Source of the DNA: Scatacola_A faecigallinarum
Lineage (GTDB): Bacteria; Pseudomonadota; Alphaproteobacteria; RF32; CAG-239
Direction of reading: 5' to 3'
Assembly: GCA_018713605.1 (NCBI GenBank)
Contig: DVOM01000003.1
Span: forward strand, 1-39,319
DNA length: 39,319 nt
Shown here in pieces: positions 7,736 through 15,542 of the stretch. The position numbers were made by a program, and so were the translations under genes. A model generated the notes under the pieces. It ran no database searches, was not told the origin of the DNA, and saw only the letters and a list, made by a program, of their open reading frames with translations. How positions within the stretch are numbered: the first letter of the stretch is position 1; each line of letters starts with the position of its first letter.

Positions 7736-8455
7736 TCATTTCTGCGGATAGAAATGTTCATAAACTTTCAGATAAATGACAATCTGTACCAGGCTCATCA
7801 ATGCGGATACTGCGGCGACAACTCCGGCAGAGTATCCCCTGAAAATAAGAATAGTCAGCGGGAGCATCCCGTAGATGAGCAGAAACATGACAATCAGGCG
7901 GACATAGTTTCCTTTGGCGCGGACGAAAGTCATGGTAATGGAAGAATCGCCGCCGATGACTGCAGATATCCAGGCAAAAGCCGGAATAAAAAAAGTGAAA
8001 CTCAGAATGATGAACATGAAGACCGGCAGAAACCATGCAAAATACGGCGATACAAGCAATCCCAAATAGGCCAAACGAAGCTGTTCGTAAAATTCGGGAA
8101 AGGCTTTAAGGGTGCCGGCAAGGAAAAACAGAATTTTGAACCCGATTTTAAGCGCGAGCAGTGCTGCAAAGGCCAGCAGCAGAATCGCCAGCATTCGAAC
8201 CAGTGCATTGCCGAAACGACGCCGGCTGAAAAGCGGCTTCCGTCTGAAATAAAAACAGACAAAGAAGTAATAGAAGAAATATGTGTAGACGAGGTAGGCA
8301 AACATAACCGGCAGGTCGGTCGAGATGCTCAGCTTTTGAGCATAGTAAACCGCACCGTAGGCGAGAAGGAAAAAAAGTGCCGACAGCAGAGCGTGCCGGC
8401 CCATGAAAACCAGGCCGCCGCGTATTGAGCCGATTAGGGATAGCTTCTGATTCAT
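7736..8455 (-). CDS. Unknown polytopic inner membrane protein
   Basis: 239 residues with about six hydrophobic spans (around residues 20-40, 47-70, 85-112, 125-165 as one or two spans, 185-205 and 210-230). A basic loop, RRKPLFSRRRFGN, lies between the second and third. Aromatic residues are very frequent. I do not recognise the family and see no catalytic motif. GTGAGG precedes the ATG at 8455. The gene is separated from accC by the accBC terminator, so it is probably transcribed alone, and it converges on the aminotransferase gene. A small transporter or DUF-type membrane protein is possible; nothing in the sequence decides. Confidence 0.7.
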   Translation of the reverse strand: MNQKLSLIGSIRGGLVFMGRHALLSALFFLLAYGAVYYAQKLSISTDLPVMFAYLVYTYFFYYFFVCFYFRRKPLFSRRRFGNALVRMLAILLLAFAALLALKIGFKILFFLAGTLKAFPEFYEQLRLAYLGLLVSPYFAWFLPVFMFIILSFTFFIPAFAWISAVIGGDSSITMTFVRAKGNYVRLIVMFLLIYGMLPLTILIFRGYSAGVVAAVSALMSLVQIVIYLKVYEHFYPQK

Positions 8456-8501
8456 TATGCCTCACTTGTTGTTTCAATCTTCATCATAAAGGCAAACGCG
8501 C

Positions 8502-8533
8502 AAAAAAAACAGCCCCAAAATTTCGGGGCTGTT
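8502..8533 (-). terminator. Terminator of accB-accC
   Basis: On the minus strand AACAGCCCC pairs with GGGGCTGTT (8508-8516 with 8525-8533) and is followed by eight T residues. It lies between accC and the unknown membrane protein gene. Confidence 0.9.
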
Positions 8534-8538
8534 AATAG

Positions 8539-9894
8539 TTATTTGCCGGAGGCCTGTTTCATTTTTTCCATGAATTTTTCGAGCCAGTGAATGTTGTATT
8601 GACCGTCAATAAACTCGGCCTGGGAAATAATTTCCTGGTGGAGCGGAATGGTGGTCTTTACCCCCTCAATCACAAACTCTTCCAATGCCCGGCGCAGACG
8701 CATCAGCGCGGCGTTGCGGGTCTTGCCGTGAACAATCAGTTTGGCAATCATGCTGTCATAAAACGGCGGAATCGAATAGCCGGAATAAATTTCCGAATCG
8801 ACACGAATGCCGAGACCGCCCGGTGCATGCCATTCGGTAATCTTGCCGGGGCAGGGAACGAAAGTTTCCGGGTCTTCGGCGTTGATGCGGCATTCAATGG
8901 CGTGACCCGAGAATGTTATGTCATCCTGCGTATAACCCAGCGAGGCGCCGCTGGCAATGCGGATTTGTTCGCGAACGATGTCGATGCCGGTTACCGCTTC
9001 GGTAATCGGATGTTCGACCTGCAGACGGGTATTCATTTCCATGAAATAGAAACGTCCGTCTTCATATAAGAACTCCAGCGTACCGGCGTTGGTATAGCCG
9101 ATTTTTTCAATCGCCTTGCGGACGATTTCGCCGATTTCGCGACGCTGCTGGTTGTTGAGCGCGGGAGACGGACATTCTTCGATGACTTTCTGGTTGCTGC
9201 GCTGGATTGAGCAGTCGCGCTCGCCGAGATGAACGACGTGTCCGTATTTGTCGGCTAGAATCTGCATTTCGATATGGCGGGGTTTCTGGAGATATTTTTC
9301 CATATAAACCACGTCGCTGGTAAAAGCTGCTTTGGCTTCGGCGCGGGCCATGGTGTAGGCTTCCTTCATTTCCTCGTCGTTGAAGGCTATTTTCATGCCC
9401 TTGCCGCCGCCGCCGGCCGTGGCTTTGACGATGACCGGATAGCCGATTTTGTTGGCCCATTCAATGGCCATTTCGACGCTTTCCAGTGCCGGAGAGCCCG
9501 GAGTTACCGGAATGCCGGCTTCCTGCGCAACTTTGCGGGCGGTAATTTTGTCGCCCATCAGACGCATTTGCTCGGCAGTGGGACCGATGAAGGTAATGCC
9601 GTGGCGTTCGACCATTTCGGCGAAGTCAGCGTTTTCGGACAGAAAGCCGAACCCGGGATGGATGGCGTCGGCGCCGGTAATCAGCGCGGCGGAAATAATT
9701 GCCGGTTTGTTTAAATAAGAATCGCTTGAGCGGGCCGGGCCGATACAGACGGCTTCGTCCGCGAGCCGGACGTGCATGGCGTCGGCATCGGCTTCCGAAT
9801 GAACGGCAACGGTTCTGATGCCCATTTCGCGGCAGGCGCGATGGATGCGAAGGGCCACTTCGCCGCGGTTGGCAATCAATACTTTTTCAAACAT
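8539..9894 (-). CDS. accC: Acetyl-CoA carboxylase, biotin carboxylase subunit
   Basis: 451 residues, the standard length. It carboxylates the biotin on AccB with ATP and bicarbonate, the first half of malonyl-CoA formation. Visible features: N-terminal EKVLIANRGEVALRI, HPGFGFLSENADFA (about 79-92), the ATP-grasp glycine loop GGGGKGM (161-167), ERDCSIQRSNQKVIEECPSP in the active site region and MNTRLQVEHPITE with its catalytic Arg and Glu. The C-terminal domain is intact (CRINAEDP). It lies 19 bases after accB with AGGA before the ATG, giving the classic accBC operon. Confidence 0.97.
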   Translation of the reverse strand: MFEKVLIANRGEVALRIHRACREMGIRTVAVHSEADADAMHVRLADEAVCIGPARSSDSYLNKPAIISAALITGADAIHPGFGFLSENADFAEMVERHGITFIGPTAEQMRLMGDKITARKVAQEAGIPVTPGSPALESVEMAIEWANKIGYPVIVKATAGGGGKGMKIAFNDEEMKEAYTMARAEAKAAFTSDVVYMEKYLQKPRHIEMQILADKYGHVVHLGERDCSIQRSNQKVIEECPSPALNNQQRREIGEIVRKAIEKIGYTNAGTLEFLYEDGRFYFMEMNTRLQVEHPITEAVTGIDIVREQIRIASGASLGYTQDDITFSGHAIECRINAEDPETFVPCPGKITEWHAPGGLGIRVDSEIYSGYSIPPFYDSMIAKLIVHGKTRNAALMRLRRALEEFVIEGVKTTIPLHQEIISQAEFIDGQYNIHWLEKFMEKMKQASGK

Positions 9895-9913
9895 GTGATA
9901 ATCCTAGAAGTTA

Positions 9914-10408
9914 TTATTCAATGATGATTAAGGGTTCGCCATATTCTACGGGATCGCCGCCGGCAACCAGAATCTTGGTTACCTTGCCGCCCTTGTGAGC
10001 CTTAACGGGGTTGAATGTTTTCATTGCTTCAATCAGACAAACCGTGTCGCCTTCGGCAACGGTTGAACCGACCTTGACATAATCGGGAGAGTTGGGGTCG
10101 GCAGAGAGATAAACAACGCCTACCATCGGGGATTTGACGCAGCCGGGAAGCTTGGCGTAATCTTCTTCGGAAGAAACGACCGGAGCAGCGGCCGGCGCGG
10201 ATATGGCGGGAACAGGCGCCGGAACCGGCGGAACGGGAGCCATCGGCGCAGGCATCGGCGCAACGGCCGGGCCGGCAATGCGGCCGGAAAAATCTCTGGT
10301 TAGACAGATGCGGCAACCTTCGTCTTCGTATTCAAGTTCGGTAAGGTTGCTTTTATCAAGAATTTCAGCCAGTTTGCTGATAACTTTAGTGTCCAGGGGG
10401 TTTGACAT
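9914..10408 (-). CDS. accB: Biotin carboxyl carrier protein of acetyl-CoA carboxylase
   Basis: 164 residues. An N-terminal helical region (1-45) is followed by a Pro/Ala-rich flexible linker (about 46-76) and a biotinyl domain (about 88-164). The biotinylated lysine is K130 in CLIEAMKTFNPVKA; most homologs have EAMKMMN or EAMKVFN, so Thr after the lysine is a mild variant. The 'thumb' segment between SADPNSPDY and VKVG is present. The protein carries carboxybiotin from AccC to the carboxyltransferase AccAD, which is not in this window. First gene of the operon; a TATAAT hexamer on the minus strand at 10560-10565 may be its -10 element, but the -35 is poor. Confidence 0.96.
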   Translation of the reverse strand: MSNPLDTKVISKLAEILDKSNLTELEYEDEGCRICLTRDFSGRIAGPAVAPMPAPMAPVPPVPAPVPAISAPAAAPVVSSEEDYAKLPGCVKSPMVGVVYLSADPNSPDYVKVGSTVAEGDTVCLIEAMKTFNPVKAHKGGKVTKILVAGGDPVEYGEPLIIIE

Positions 10409-10671
10409 AATTTGTTTACTCGCTTTTGTTAATCAAAAAATACTCCTGACTCATACCCCCGATTTCAGATAAAAACAACAAAAATCTTCTTAATTTGAGT
10501 AAAAATGTCGTTTTTTTGCACAAAATAAGCTGATTTTTGCCTTTTTTTGTTCAATATGCATTATACTCCAAAATTTGGTTGTCTTTTTATGTTTTTAACA
10601 ACTTATGGCTAAATAAGAGAATGGTATGATTATTGCATGAAGGAAAAGGAAAACTTTTTAAGGAGAGGACG

Positions 10672-11106
10672 ATGACAGAGCATTTGTGGCTTGTTTATGC
10701 GGTTTTGTCGGCCGTTATGGCGGCGTTGGTCAGCATTTTCGGCAAAATCGGTTTGCAGGGGCTTGACGCCGATACGGCAACGGTTATCCGTGCCGTTATC
10801 ATGGCTTTGTTTTTGATAGCGGTGATGGCTGTTCAGCGCAATTTCGGACATGTCGGCGAAATTTTGGCGAACCGCAGAGCGCTGACTTTCATCATTTTGA
10901 GCGGTACGGCCGGCGCAATGTCGTGGCTGTTTTATTTTGCGGCGCTGAAGTACGGACGGGTTTCGCAAGTGGCGCCGGTGGACAAACTCAGCGTGGTTAT
11001 TGCCTCGGTTGCCGCCGTCGTGTTTCTGGGAGAGAGCCTGTCGATGCTTTCCGCTTCCGGGATTGCCCTGATTACGGTCGGAATAATTATGGTGGCACTC
11101 GGCTAA
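10672..11106 (+). CDS. Half-size EamA/DMT-family transporter
   Basis: 144 residues with four to five membrane spans and one EamA domain (drug/metabolite transporter superfamily). Full-length DMT proteins carry two such domains in about 290 residues. The conserved end of the domain is clear: GRVSQVAPVDKLSVVIAS, then FLGESLSMLSASGIALITVGI. Members of this 140-residue group (COG2510-like) probably work as dimers; the substrate is unknown. ATG at 10672 has a strong AAGGAGAGG; an in-frame start codon 13 codons upstream has nothing comparable. It is 55 bases upstream of flgE with no terminator between, so co-transcription is possible. Confidence 0.85.
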   Translation: MTEHLWLVYAVLSAVMAALVSIFGKIGLQGLDADTATVIRAVIMALFLIAVMAVQRNFGHVGEILANRRALTFIILSGTAGAMSWLFYFAALKYGRVSQVAPVDKLSVVIASVAAVVFLGESLSMLSASGIALITVGIIMVALG

Positions 11107-11161
11107 AACCGGCACGGAATTTGCATGAAAAATCATAAGGTAAATTTTTAGGTGAAAAGAG

Positions 11162-12385
11162 ATGGCTTTAAGTATATTTTCTCCCTCGGTTTCCGGTCTT
11201 AACGCTCAGTCGCATGCGTTGGAAACGGTAAGCACGAACCTGGCGAACATTTCAACGACCGGTTACAAGTCGGCCGAAACGATGTTTTATTCGCTGCTGG
11301 GGTCTCAGCCGCTGGTTAAGAGCAACTCAAGCGGCTTGTCGTCGTCGCGCGTGGATATTGACGGCGTAGGGTATTATGATCGCACCAGCATTACCAGGGC
11401 GGGAACGATTTCGGCGACGGGAAATCCGTTTGACGTGGCGATTGAGGCCGGCGACAATGCTTTTTTTGTGGTAAAAAATTCCCTTAACCAGACATATTAT
11501 TCCCGGGCCGGCGATTTTACCACCCGCAGCGAAAACGGCACAACCTATCTGGTTAACTCCAGCGGTTATTATGTTCAGGGTTTTGCAGCCAATGAGGACG
11601 GCACCTTTGCTTCCGATTTGTCAAACCTGACGATTCAATATCCGGACAAAATTCCGGCGGTGCCCACCTCTCAGATGGAAATCAGCGCCAATGTGCCTGC
11701 GGATGTGGACAACAGCAGTTACGGCCTGACCTTTTACGGCGAAAACAATCAGGAAAAAACCGTTAATATGCTGTTTCAGAAAGCCGAGGGGCAGAATAAT
11801 GTCTGGAACGTGACTTTTAACATGGAAGGCGGAACGGTAACGACAGCTGAACCGCTGGAAGTGGTCTTTGACGAAAAAGGCGGGATTCTGTCGCCGAAGA
11901 CCTTTGACGTCAGCGTTACCTGGCCGGACGGAACCGCAAGTACGGTGGCGATGGATATTTCGCATATGACGCAATATGCCGGAAGTTCCGAAATCGTCAA
12001 TGTTTCCCAAGACGGGCGTGTCGGGGGCGACTATCAGTATTCGTACATTGACAGCGGCGGCGTCATTCAATCCAAATATACCAACGGCGAAACGCTTGCC
12101 AGCGGAAAACTGGCGTTGGTCGGTTTTTCGGCGCCGGAAAATCTTATTCCGATAAGCGGAACGCTTTTTGAAGTATCCAACGATGTCGGCGAAAGCTTTT
12201 TTGTCGTTGATTCGACGACCAACGACAATACGGCCTTTCGCTCCGAATCGCTGGAGGGGTCGAACGTTGATCCGTCTAAGGAATTTTCCAATCTGATTGT
12301 GGTGCAGCGAGCGTATAACCTTAACGGTACGGCTTTTACCACGGCTAACGAGATGACGCAGACGGTTGTTAACCTTAAAACGTAG
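11162..12385 (+). CDS. flgE: Flagellar hook protein
   Basis: 407 residues. The N-terminal rod/hook motif is SGLNAQSHALETVSTNLAN, then STTGYK. The C-terminal motif is FSNLIVVQRAYNLNGTAF, then TTANEMTQTVVNLK. A variable D1/D2 region of over 250 residues lies between. FlgF and FlgG have the same ends but are about 260 residues, so the length points to FlgE, the polymer that forms the universal joint of the flagellum. AGGTGAAAAG precedes the ATG. No other recognisable flagellar gene is nearby, which is unusual; hook genes normally sit with flgD, fliK or flgK. It may be an isolated hook gene or belong to a motility gene set scattered over the chromosome. Confidence 0.88.
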   Translation: MALSIFSPSVSGLNAQSHALETVSTNLANISTTGYKSAETMFYSLLGSQPLVKSNSSGLSSSRVDIDGVGYYDRTSITRAGTISATGNPFDVAIEAGDNAFFVVKNSLNQTYYSRAGDFTTRSENGTTYLVNSSGYYVQGFAANEDGTFASDLSNLTIQYPDKIPAVPTSQMEISANVPADVDNSSYGLTFYGENNQEKTVNMLFQKAEGQNNVWNVTFNMEGGTVTTAEPLEVVFDEKGGILSPKTFDVSVTWPDGTASTVAMDISHMTQYAGSSEIVNVSQDGRVGGDYQYSYIDSGGVIQSKYTNGETLASGKLALVGFSAPENLIPISGTLFEVSNDVGESFFVVDSTTNDNTAFRSESLEGSNVDPSKEFSNLIVVQRAYNLNGTAFTTANEMTQTVVNLKT

Positions 12386-12400
12386 GACGGTTAATAATAT

Positions 12401-12429
12401 TTGACAAAAAACGCTCTTTTGTTTATATT
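12401..12429 (+). promoter_or_regulatory. Strong promoter of the 712-residue orphan gene
   Basis: TTGACA (12401-12406), 17-base spacer, TATATT (12424-12429). Transcription should begin near 12436, only about 24 bases before the ATG at 12460. The -10 lies inside the loop of the hairpin annotated at 12409-12459. Confidence 0.7.
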
Positions 12430-12459
12430 TTGGCATAATATGCGAAAGGGCGTTTTTTT
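12409..12459 (+). terminator. Terminator of flgE wrapped around the next promoter
   Basis: AAACGCTCTTT (12409-12419) pairs with AAAGGGCGTTT (12445-12455) over 11 bp with one G-T wobble, with a 25-base loop and then a T run that abuts the next start codon. Transcripts from flgE would contain the whole hairpin and should end here. Transcripts from the promoter in the loop contain only the right arm, so they would not fold this way. Confidence 0.7.
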
Positions 12460-14598
12460 ATGGCTGACAATTCGGTGCGGATTAATTTTATTAAGACTTT
12501 TGTCAATACGGCGGGCGTTATGATGGACGGACTGCAGATTGAAAAAGGCCGGGACATGTGGTATTGGCGTTCGGCGCGGGAGGTTGCCGAGCTTTATCCG
12601 GCGTTAAAACTGGCGGTGGCCGAGCTTAACCGAAACTGCGGTTTTCGAGTATCCGTTCCCGATGACAGCCCGCAAGGGGCTTTTCCCGCTGCGGAGGCGT
12701 TTTATCATCTGTACCGCGAAATAGCCGAACAAGGGGAGGGCAACGAAGATTTTGTCCGGGCTCGGGTTTTGTTTAATCCGGGCAATGGGGATTTCGCCAA
12801 AGATGTTAACGCCGTTTCCGACTGGGTTGCGAAGAGCGGCAGCGAGTTTGACCGCTATTGGCTGAATCGGGGCATGGTTTTGTCAGCGGCGTTTGCAGGA
12901 GAGATGCAGGATGAAATTTTTTCCGGAATGATGGACGAATTTTTGGAGACGCGTCTGGCCGAACGAATGATGCGTACGGTTATCCGCCGCGGTGGCGTTA
13001 TCAATGTTTCCGACGTGGAGGGCGTGCGTTCGGTATTGGCCGATGCTGCGGAAAATTTTTCCAAAATGCCGGGATTTGTCAGCGAAAAGAAAGTTGCCGC
13101 CGAGGTGGCGAAGCTTTTGCAAAAAGAATGCAGCTGGGATGTGCGGAGCGAACCGGTAAGGAAAACGGTAGCCGAATTTACGGATCAGTTTACGCAGATC
13201 GTCGCCAGAAATCGTGCCGACTTTTATCTTTACTATCGTAATCAGGATGCGGCCCGGGCAGCGGCTGCCGATTTTGACAACGTAATGAGCGACGAAACCT
13301 ATTTCAGACTGGAGAGAAACAGCCGCCTGAATCAGCATTTGGGTATCAGAAACGCAGATTTTGAGATTCCGGAGCATTATGATTTGAAAAAAATTTTTGC
13401 CGAAGTTGACAATGTCGGCAGTTTTGCTGCGGATAGGCCGCTTTTTAAACCGGGGTCGCAGGAAGAGTACTGGGACAATTATGAAAATGCCGAAAACATC
13501 AGCGGGGCACTGGCCGAAGACGTCGAAAAGATGATTGCTCAGATTATAAGAGCCGCGGACAATGATTTGTATGAAACGGGCGTTTTGCTGAATGAGCTGG
13601 AGGACAGAAGTTTCGATGACGAAGACGAGGACGATGAGTTTGCCGAAAGCTGGCGTCCGGCAGAATATGCCGATATGTCCGGAGATTGGGAAAAGAAAAA
13701 AGCCGTTTTGGATTTTGCCGCGGAAGTTCTTGACATTGCGGCTGTGGTAAAGAGCTATTATGACATAGAATTGAACGATACGCCGGTTGACAGGAAAGTC
13801 GTGAGAGAGTTTAAGCCGGAAGGGTTCTGGGATGATTTTACGTTCAGTTCTCTGCATATGCTGTTTAATGCCTTTGACCGTAATCTGGGCGAGAATCAGG
13901 TCGTTTTGCTGTCTTCCCGCGGTATCAGATATGAGGCTGTCGACGAGTTGGCCGCTTTGCCGCAGAGTTTGGAAAAGCGTAATGCGCTGAAGCTCTTTGA
14001 CAAAGGTTTGCGCAAAATGGAAATCAGCGCCATTGAGAATAAAAAACGTCTGGAATCCGATACGGCAGAAGATTTTTCGATTTATCATCAGGAAGACTAT
14101 CGGCAGTTGGTCAGCGAGCTGCGGTGGGGACAGGAAGTTTTCCGCAGCCTGACGGATGATGTTGTCGGACGGCTGGCTGTCGATATCAATGCCGCAGCGG
14201 TATTAAATTATGTTTTGCCTGTTTATGACGATACGGCGCCGGATGTTTCCGCGCCGCGAAGCACGCTGACCGGTATCGGCGATTATGAAAGACAACCGGG
14301 AGAAGTTCAGAAATATATCAAAGGGCTGACCCGCCGGCATATTGCCAGAGTGTTGAAGACGCATCGCCGGGTGTTGGATGACGGTGATTTTGACCGCGGA
14401 CTGTTTGCCGATATTGAAGCGCTTGGCAAAAGCCAGCTGACATTAAAGAGCATTGCCGCGGCAAGACGGAACAACGAGCGGGCGCTGGCGGCGGAAGAAA
14501 CTGTTTACCGTCGATATCGCGCCTTCAGAAAGACGCATCCGGACCGGGCGAAACTGTTGGCAAACGCTTTATGGCAGGGGCGGATATGCAATAACTGA
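12460..14598 (+). CDS. Large acidic protein of unknown function
   Basis: 712 residues, no signal peptide, no membrane span, no family that I recognise. It looks soluble and mostly alpha-helical, with many Glu, Asp, Ala and Arg, and many aromatic residues. An acidic tract lies at residues 381-396 (EDRSFDDEDEDDEF), perhaps a hinge between two halves. The C-terminal 60 residues are basic (RRHIARVLKTHRR ... RYRAFRKTHPDRAKL). Only AAAGGG at nine bases serves as a possible ribosome binding site, within the stem of the preceding terminator. It follows flgE, so a flagellar or export-related role is conceivable, but nothing in the chain shows it. Confidence 0.75.
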   Translation: MADNSVRINFIKTFVNTAGVMMDGLQIEKGRDMWYWRSAREVAELYPALKLAVAELNRNCGFRVSVPDDSPQGAFPAAEAFYHLYREIAEQGEGNEDFVRARVLFNPGNGDFAKDVNAVSDWVAKSGSEFDRYWLNRGMVLSAAFAGEMQDEIFSGMMDEFLETRLAERMMRTVIRRGGVINVSDVEGVRSVLADAAENFSKMPGFVSEKKVAAEVAKLLQKECSWDVRSEPVRKTVAEFTDQFTQIVARNRADFYLYYRNQDAARAAAADFDNVMSDETYFRLERNSRLNQHLGIRNADFEIPEHYDLKKIFAEVDNVGSFAADRPLFKPGSQEEYWDNYENAENISGALAEDVEKMIAQIIRAADNDLYETGVLLNELEDRSFDDEDEDDEFAESWRPAEYADMSGDWEKKKAVLDFAAEVLDIAAVVKSYYDIELNDTPVDRKVVREFKPEGFWDDFTFSSLHMLFNAFDRNLGENQVVLLSSRGIRYEAVDELAALPQSLEKRNALKLFDKGLRKMEISAIENKKRLESDTAEDFSIYHQEDYRQLVSELRWGQEVFRSLTDDVVGRLAVDINAAAVLNYVLPVYDDTAPDVSAPRSTLTGIGDYERQPGEVQKYIKGLTRRHIARVLKTHRRVLDDGDFDRGLFADIEALGKSQLTLKSIAAARRNNERALAAEETVYRRYRAFRKTHPDRAKLLANALWQGRICNN

Positions 14599-14628
14599 TA
14601 AAAAAATATTAAAAATTTAATTTTCTGC

Positions 14629-14657
14629 TGGACAAGCGGAAAAATATGAATTATAAA
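14629..14657 (+). promoter_or_regulatory. Promoter of tRNA-Phe
   Basis: TGGACA (14629-14634), 17-base spacer, TATAAA (14652-14657). Start near 14664, about 11 bases before the mature tRNA. Confidence 0.6.
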
Positions 14658-14674
14658 CCTTTTCGTCAGTTGAT

Positions 14675-14750
<76 letters not shown>

Positions 14751-14755
14751 TTAAA

Positions 14756-14782
14756 AAAACCGCCACTTAGGCGGTTTTTTTT
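14756..14782 (+). terminator. Terminator of tRNA-Phe
   Basis: A perfect 9-bp stem (14756-14764 with 14770-14778), five-base loop, then T residues, starting five bases after the tRNA. Confidence 0.92.
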
Positions 14783-14899
14783 GTAGCACACCGCGCGATT
14801 TTGGACTTTTGGCCGTTTCTTTCAGAGGGGAATTGCAACGGTTGCTTTTTGGGGAAACCGGTTTTTTGTTGGGGCGGTAAGTTTTGTTTTTGATATGAG

Positions 14900-14942
14900 G
14901 GGCGGCTGCCGACATGCGATATTGGGGCGAATTTCTGTAGAT
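14900..14942 (-). pseudogene. Possible remnant of a third DUF1796-type long-form gene
   Basis: On the minus strand this short stretch encodes NSPQYRMSAA, which matches NYPEYRMSAA near the C-terminus of the protein encoded at 15543-16481. The DNA alignment (with 15642-15684) extends over about 42 bases at roughly three quarters identity without gaps. There is no longer similarity on either side, so it could be a degraded gene end or chance. Confidence 0.3.
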
Positions 14943-15007
14943 TTGCACGTTTGTTGGTGGTAAAGTGGCGATATTATAAGCGGTTTGGCATAGCGGGGGT
15001 ATATGAA

Positions 15008-15520
15008 ATGCTGTCAAATATGACATTTGCGGAAATAAAGTCTGAGTATAATAACCGGCGGGAAGAAGAAAGAAAAAAGATCATTGATTTTCTGGCACGG
15101 CAGAAAGACGAAGAAGGCAGGCCGCTTTTTTATAAGGCTGACGGAAAAAGTTATGACAACCGGCCGTATGCCGGCGGGCAGGGGCTTTCCAGATACGGAA
15201 GCGGGCGTTTTAAAACGGCATATGATTTGCGAAACTGGAAATGGGTGGCAACGAGCTGCAACGGTATTTATGTGCTTATTTCGCTACAGGCTTTTGACAT
15301 TGACCCGGGAGATACGAAAAATCTGCATGTATTGTATGACCGGTTGGGTATCTGTATCGGAACCGGCTGTAACGAAAAAACCGTTGTCAACGGGCGAACG
15401 ATTTCGACAATGTTTTTGAAGATGCAGAATACTGATTTTGAGCTGCCGTTGTCAGAAAGCGATTTGAGCGAACTGGCTGATTATATTAAAGAAAGGTGCC
15501 AGAATCATAAGATGCCGTAG
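15008..15520 (+). CDS. Hypothetical soluble protein
   Basis: 170 residues from the ATG at 15008, which has GGGGG ahead of it; another in-frame ATG lies at 15020, and the frame is open back to 14951. The N-terminal 35 residues are a charged helix (EIKSEYNNRREEERKKI). Then comes a Gly/Tyr-rich part (GGQGLSRYGSGRFK) and a region with mixed strands and three cysteines (VATSC, GICIGTGC). No signal peptide, no membrane span, no family that I recognise. It lies between tRNA-Phe and the DUF1796-type genes in what looks like an accessory patch, and converges with the gene ending at 15543. Confidence 0.6.
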   Translation: MLSNMTFAEIKSEYNNRREEERKKIIDFLARQKDEEGRPLFYKADGKSYDNRPYAGGQGLSRYGSGRFKTAYDLRNWKWVATSCNGIYVLISLQAFDIDPGDTKNLHVLYDRLGICIGTGCNEKTVVNGRTISTMFLKMQNTDFELPLSESDLSELADYIKERCQNHKMP

Positions 15521-15542
15521 AGTCTTAACTGTTGCCAAATTT

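Noticed and set aside
14751..15026. Minus-strand 91-codon open frame beside tRNA-Phe
   Set aside because: It runs into the tRNA terminator, has no good ribosome binding site and overlaps the plus-strand gene start. Only the short NSPQYRMSAA match in it is reported, as a possible relic.
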